Source: Alphaproteobacteria bacterium UBA6189
Lineage (GTDB): Bacteria > Pseudomonadota > Alphaproteobacteria > Rickettsiales > UBA3002
Length of the DNA: 7,241 nt
Direction of reading: 5' to 3'
Assembly (NCBI GenBank): GCA_002422745.1
Contig: DITH01000068.1
Location: forward strand, 4,724 to 11,964
Shown: positions 4,655 through 7,241 of the stretch, one piece after another
How the letters are laid out: each line of letters begins with the position of its first letter
Numbering within the stretch: position 1 is the first letter of the stretch
Translations under genes and position numbers: made by a program
Notes under the pieces: model-generated
Database searches by the model: none
What the model saw: only the letters and a program-made list of their open reading frames with translations
What the model was told of the DNA's origin: nothing

Positions 4655-6501
4655 GCAGCCTTCCTCCCATTCAGTTCCATATTCTTTTTCGCCACAATAT
4701 CGGCTTCCCCGCGCGTTTCATTCATCACCAGTTCGCCTTTGGTGGTGAAGGCAATTCCGGCGGCGTTGGCTTCGTCGGTGTCGATATGCATTTCCGTAAC
4801 ATAGCCCTTTTTTACCCGAATCAGCGTGTTCCCGAAGGAAACACTGCGGTCGCCATCGCCCAATTTTACATCGACATAATCGCCATTTTCTAAGCCCATC
4901 TTCGCGGCATCTTCCGGGCTCATGTGGATGTGTCGTGCAGCGATAATCAGACCGTTCGTTTCCATTTCTCCCGCCGTGCCACGCAGCTTGATTCTGGGCG
5001 TGCCTTCCAGCTTGCCAGACGGCCGCACCGGCGCTTCTAAGCCCAGCGTAAAAGTGTCGGTTTTCGAAACTTCAATCTGGGTCTGCTTGCGGGTAGGGCC
5101 CAGCACACGCACAGTCTTGAACGAACCTTTCGGCCCAATGATTTCCACTGTTTCTTCCGCTGCCCACCCTTCTGCTTGGCTTAGAGTACGCAATTTTTTG
5201 AGCTGGTGGCCGGTGCCAAACAATGTTTCTACCGCCTCCTGTGACAAATGCACATGGCGGGCGGAAACCGCGACCGGAATATGCCATGTATTCGGTTCTG
5301 CCTGAGGATGCTGCGCCAACAGATATTTTACCTCCTGCGCGATCATCAGCTGCTCGCAGGTTTGCGTGACGATCACTTTAATGCGCGAATCAAAGCTCTG
5401 CACCTGCGGTGCTTCAAAGCCTTTCAGTTTTACGGCCTGATTCTTATCGTCATCGAGATGCAGCCCCAAAAACTCGAATTTATCACACACGCGGCGGCGC
5501 ATGGAGGCGGAGTTCTCACCAATGCCGCCAGTGAAGGCAATCACATCCACTCCACCCATCGCAGCCGCATAGGCACCGATATATTTACGCACGCGGTAGG
5601 CATAGACGTTGATCGCAAGCTGGGCATCCGCATCGCCTTCGGCGGCTTTTTGTTCGACATCGCGTAGGTCGTGGCTTCCCGCCAATGCTTTAAGGCCACT
5701 ATTCGCATATAGCTGGCGTTCGATTTCTTCGACACTGAGTCCCAGCTCCCGCGCCAGATAAGTGAACATACCGGGATCAACATCGCCGGAACGGGTGCCC
5801 ATCACCAGACCCTCGAGAGGGGTCATGCCCATGGAGGTATCAATCGAAAAGCCACGATTGATCGCGCAGACGCTGGCACCATTACCAAGGTGGCAACTGA
5901 TAATCTGTAGATCGGTGACGGGTTGCTTGAGCTCCCGCGCCACACGCAAGGCGACATATTTATGCGATGTGCCGTGGAATCCATAGCGCCGCAAACCTTT
6001 ATCGCGCCACTCTTTCGGCACGGCATAGGTGGTGGCGCGGTCAGGAATGGTATGGTGAAAGGCGGTATCAAACACGGCAATCTGCGGCAGTTTCGGCCAT
6101 AATTCGCGGCTGATGGTAATGGCTTTCAGGTTCGCGGGGTTATGCAACGGGGCGAGCGGCGTGCAGCTTTCGATATGCTGTAGCACGTCATCATCAATGA
6201 GCGTTGCATCGTGAAAGCGCTCGCCGCCATGCGCCACACGATGCCCCACCGCATCGAAATCCGCAAAACCGAACTCTTGCAAAATCTCCGGCACGCGCAT
6301 AATCGCATCCTCCACCGTACGCAATGATTCACTGCGCTTTTGTTCTATGCCTTGTTCGCCGCCCACGCGGTAATGCAACGTGCAAGTGCCGTTTTTGAAG
6401 CCCTCAAACTCTCCCTTAAACACGCGGCTGTCTTCGATATTCATATCGAATATACCAAATTTGAGGCTGGAGCTGCCGGCGTTGAATACAAGGATTTTCA
6501 T
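4651..6501 (-). CDS. ackA: Fused acetate kinase (AckA) - phosphotransacetylase (PduL) bifunctional enzyme
   Basis: A 616-residue protein made of two complete enzymes. Residues 1 to about 395 are acetate kinase: N-A-G-S-S-S-L-K-F (7-15, Asn7), H-R-V-A-H-G-G (87-93, Arg88), F-D-T-A-F-H (144-149, Asp145), G-F-H-G-T-S-H (174-180, His176), H-L-G-N-G-A-S (204-210), G-T-R-S-G-D (235-240, Arg237), F-T-G-G-I-G-E-N (323-330) and Glu383. All the known catalytic residues are kept. Residues about 405-600 are a full PduL-type phosphate acyltransferase: S-A-R-H-V-H-L-S (413-420), G-P-T-R-K-Q-T-Q-I-E-V-S (468-479), A-R-H-I-H-M-S (522-528) and H-I-D-T-D-E-A-N-A-A-G-I (572-583). The histidines expected to hold the two zinc ions are present (416, 418, 524, 526, 572). 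The linker is only about ten residues. The chain should interconvert acetyl-CoA, acetyl phosphate and acetate, making ATP; propionyl substrates are also possible. Usual AckA length is about 400 residues. GGAGG lies 7 nt before the ATG, which overlaps the upstream antiporter stop. No shell-targeting peptide for a microcompartment is evident at the PduL part. Confidence 0.96.
   Translation of the reverse strand: MKILVFNAGSSSLKFGIFDMNIEDSRVFKGEFEGFKNGTCTLHYRVGGEQGIEQKRSESLRTVEDAIMRVPEILQEFGFADFDAVGHRVAHGGERFHDATLIDDDVLQHIESCTPLAPLHNPANLKAITISRELWPKLPQIAVFDTAFHHTIPDRATTYAVPKEWRDKGLRRYGFHGTSHKYVALRVARELKQPVTDLQIISCHLGNGASVCAINRGFSIDTSMGMTPLEGLVMGTRSGDVDPGMFTYLARELGLSVEEIERQLYANSGLKALAGSHDLRDVEQKAAEGDADAQLAINVYAYRVRKYIGAYAAAMGGVDVIAFTGGIGENSASMRRRVCDKFEFLGLHLDDDKNQAVKLKGFEAPQVQSFDSRIKVIVTQTCEQLMIAQEVKYLLAQHPQAEPNTWHIPVAVSARHVHLSQEAVETLFGTGHQLKKLRTLSQAEGWAAEETVEIIGPKGSFKTVRVLGPTRKQTQIEVSKTDTFTLGLEAPVRPSGKLEGTPRIKLRGTAGEMETNGLIIAARHIHMSPEDAAKMGLENGDYVDVKLGDGDRSVSFGNTLIRVKKGYVTEMHIDTDEANAAGIAFTTKGELVMNETRGEADIVAKKNMELNGRKAA
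4663..4667 (-). promoter_or_regulatory. Ribosome binding site of fabI
   Basis: GGAGG on the - strand, 8 nt before the ATG at 4654, within the last codons of the acetate kinase-PduL gene. It confirms the fabI start and that the fusion gene and fabI form one translation unit. Confidence 0.8.
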
Positions 6502-7241
6502 GACGATGCCTCCCGCATACGTTCCACCGCACGATCCGCTGCATCATGGAATGGCAGGAACACCAGATCAGCGCCCTTGGTTTTTAATGCTTCTTTCTCG
6601 TGCGCCTGTTGCGTGGAAACAGCAATCTTCCCAGTAAATTTCTCACGCTTGAGTCCGTCGATGAGCACCAAACGCGGGTCTTCGTGAGTAAGCCCCAGAT
6701 CATGCTGCGGCATGGCGGATACCACCCATTTCACCGATTTCAGTGGCAAGTGGCCGATAAATTCATGATCACACGCATCACCATACACAGCATCAAAACC
6801 CAGCGCCCGCCAGTTGCGTACCTCATCGGGGTTAAAATCCACCGCCAGCAGCTTAAGATTATCTTTGCGTAAATGCTCCGCAATCGCCGAGCCGTAGCGC
6901 CCCAGCCCGAACAGAATCACGTCATAGCTCTTATGCTCCATACTGCGCTGGTCTTCGGCTTCTTCACGCATGGGCACTTTGCGCTCGAAGATATCGAGCA
7001 GCGGCTCCAGCAGACGGTAAAGCGTATGCGAATAGGTAATCATGTAAACCGATAGCGCGATGGTAATCAGCCCGACCAGCGTCACCAGCCCAAGCGCCTC
7101 GGCGTTTACATGGCCGAGCGTCATGCCCATCGCCATGAAGATGAGCGAGAATTCGCTGATCTGGGCGACGGTCAATCCGGCAAGGAAGCCGGTCCTCTTG
7201 CGATACCCCATCGACCCCATGATCGCCAGGACGATCAGCGG
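6498..7241 (-). CDS. Kef/CPA2-type cation:proton antiporter with TrkA-N (RCK) domain, 5' end missing
   Basis: This is the C-terminal portion of a monovalent cation:proton antiporter of the CPA2 (KefB/KefC) family. The frame is open to the window edge (P-L-I-V-L-A-I before the Met at 7220), so that Met is internal. Counting from it, residues 9-35 contain the family motif T-V-A-Q-I-S-E-F-S-L-I-F, then a further membrane helix at about 43-65. A cytosolic TrkA-N/RCK domain (about 98-220) follows, with nucleotide motif G-L-G-R-Y-G at 105-110, Asp128 at the end of the second strand, and Y-G-D-A at 146-149. There is no RCK-C domain after it. It probably exchanges K+ (or Na+) for H+ in the inner membrane, gated by a nucleotide. 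The stop overlaps the acetate kinase start (ATGA), so both are likely translated from one mRNA; whether it is KefB/KefC proper or another CPA2 member is not decided. Confidence 0.93.
   Translation of the reverse strand, partial: PLIVLAIMGSMGYRKRTGFLAGLTVAQISEFSLIFMAMGMTLGHVNAEALGLVTLVGLITIALSVYMITYSHTLYRLLEPLLDIFERKVPMREEAEDQRSMEHKSYDVILFGLGRYGSAIAEHLRKDNLKLLAVDFNPDEVRNWRALGFDAVYGDACDHEFIGHLPLKSVKWVVSAMPQHDLGLTHEDPRLVLIDGLKREKFTGKIAVSTQQAHEKEALKTKGADLVFLPFHDAADRAVERMREASS
6509..6513 (-). promoter_or_regulatory. Ribosome binding site of the ackA-pduL fusion gene
   Basis: GGAGG on the - strand, 7 nt before the ATG at 6501, inside the antiporter coding region. It fixes the start of the fusion protein and supports independent loading of ribosomes besides ATGA coupling. 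Confidence 0.8.

Noticed and set aside
4258..4893. Long open frame (211 codons) on the + strand antisense to fabI and the fusion gene
   Set aside because: It lies wholly opposite two well-supported genes, its translation is low-complexity and arginine/proline/histidine-rich, and it has no family motifs.

Overview
The window looks like chromosomal DNA of an alphaproteobacterium with moderately high GC. The evidence is a FixI/CcoI-CcoS pair of cbb3 oxidase assembly genes, a small DUF465 (YdcH-type) protein, a Crp/Fnr regulator with an FNR-type recognition helix, and an operon combining acetate kinase, FabI and a MaoC-type hydratase. I cannot name the order or genus. There is no sign of mobile elements, tRNA or rRNA genes, CRISPR arrays or long repeats. 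Every stretch without a gene is shorter than 160 bp.

Left part (1-3302): the 3' part of ccoI (copper-exporting P-type ATPase) and ccoS run on the + strand with a 4-bp ATGA overlap. They converge on a DUF465 gene on the - strand, and the two stop codons share a TTAA. Upstream of the DUF465 gene is a perfect FNR/ANR/FixK box, TTGAT-N4-ATCAA. It sits exactly 41.5 bp upstream of the start predicted from a TAGGAT -10 element, the geometry of a class II oxygen-controlled promoter. On the other side of the box a + strand gene encodes a short, cysteine-rich protein that faintly resembles the 'host attachment' family. That gene converges on a - strand Crp/Fnr regulator which lacks the FNR iron-sulfur cysteines at its N-terminus but carries four cysteines in a C-terminal tail.

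Right part (3458-7241, all on the - strand): a tightly coupled cluster reads, in transcription order, Kef/CPA2-type cation:proton antiporter (cut by the window edge), a fused acetate kinase-PduL phosphotransacetylase, FabI enoyl-ACP reductase, and a MaoC/PhaJ-like (R)-specific enoyl-CoA hydratase. The first two junctions are ATGA overlaps and the last gap is 9 bp. The fusion puts both steps of acetyl-CoA <-> acetyl phosphate <-> acetate (+ATP) on one chain.

Taken together, the window reads as an adaptation block for low oxygen. It has copper delivery for a high-affinity terminal oxidase, an FNR-type regulator and a matching target site, substrate-level phosphorylation through acetate, enzymes of acyl-chain metabolism, and a cation/proton antiporter that could buffer the pH effect of acid production. 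The most unusual item is the AckA-PduL fusion. It appears to be a rearranged version of an alphaproteobacterial gene set that more commonly has a MaoC-Pta fusion next to AckA and FabI.
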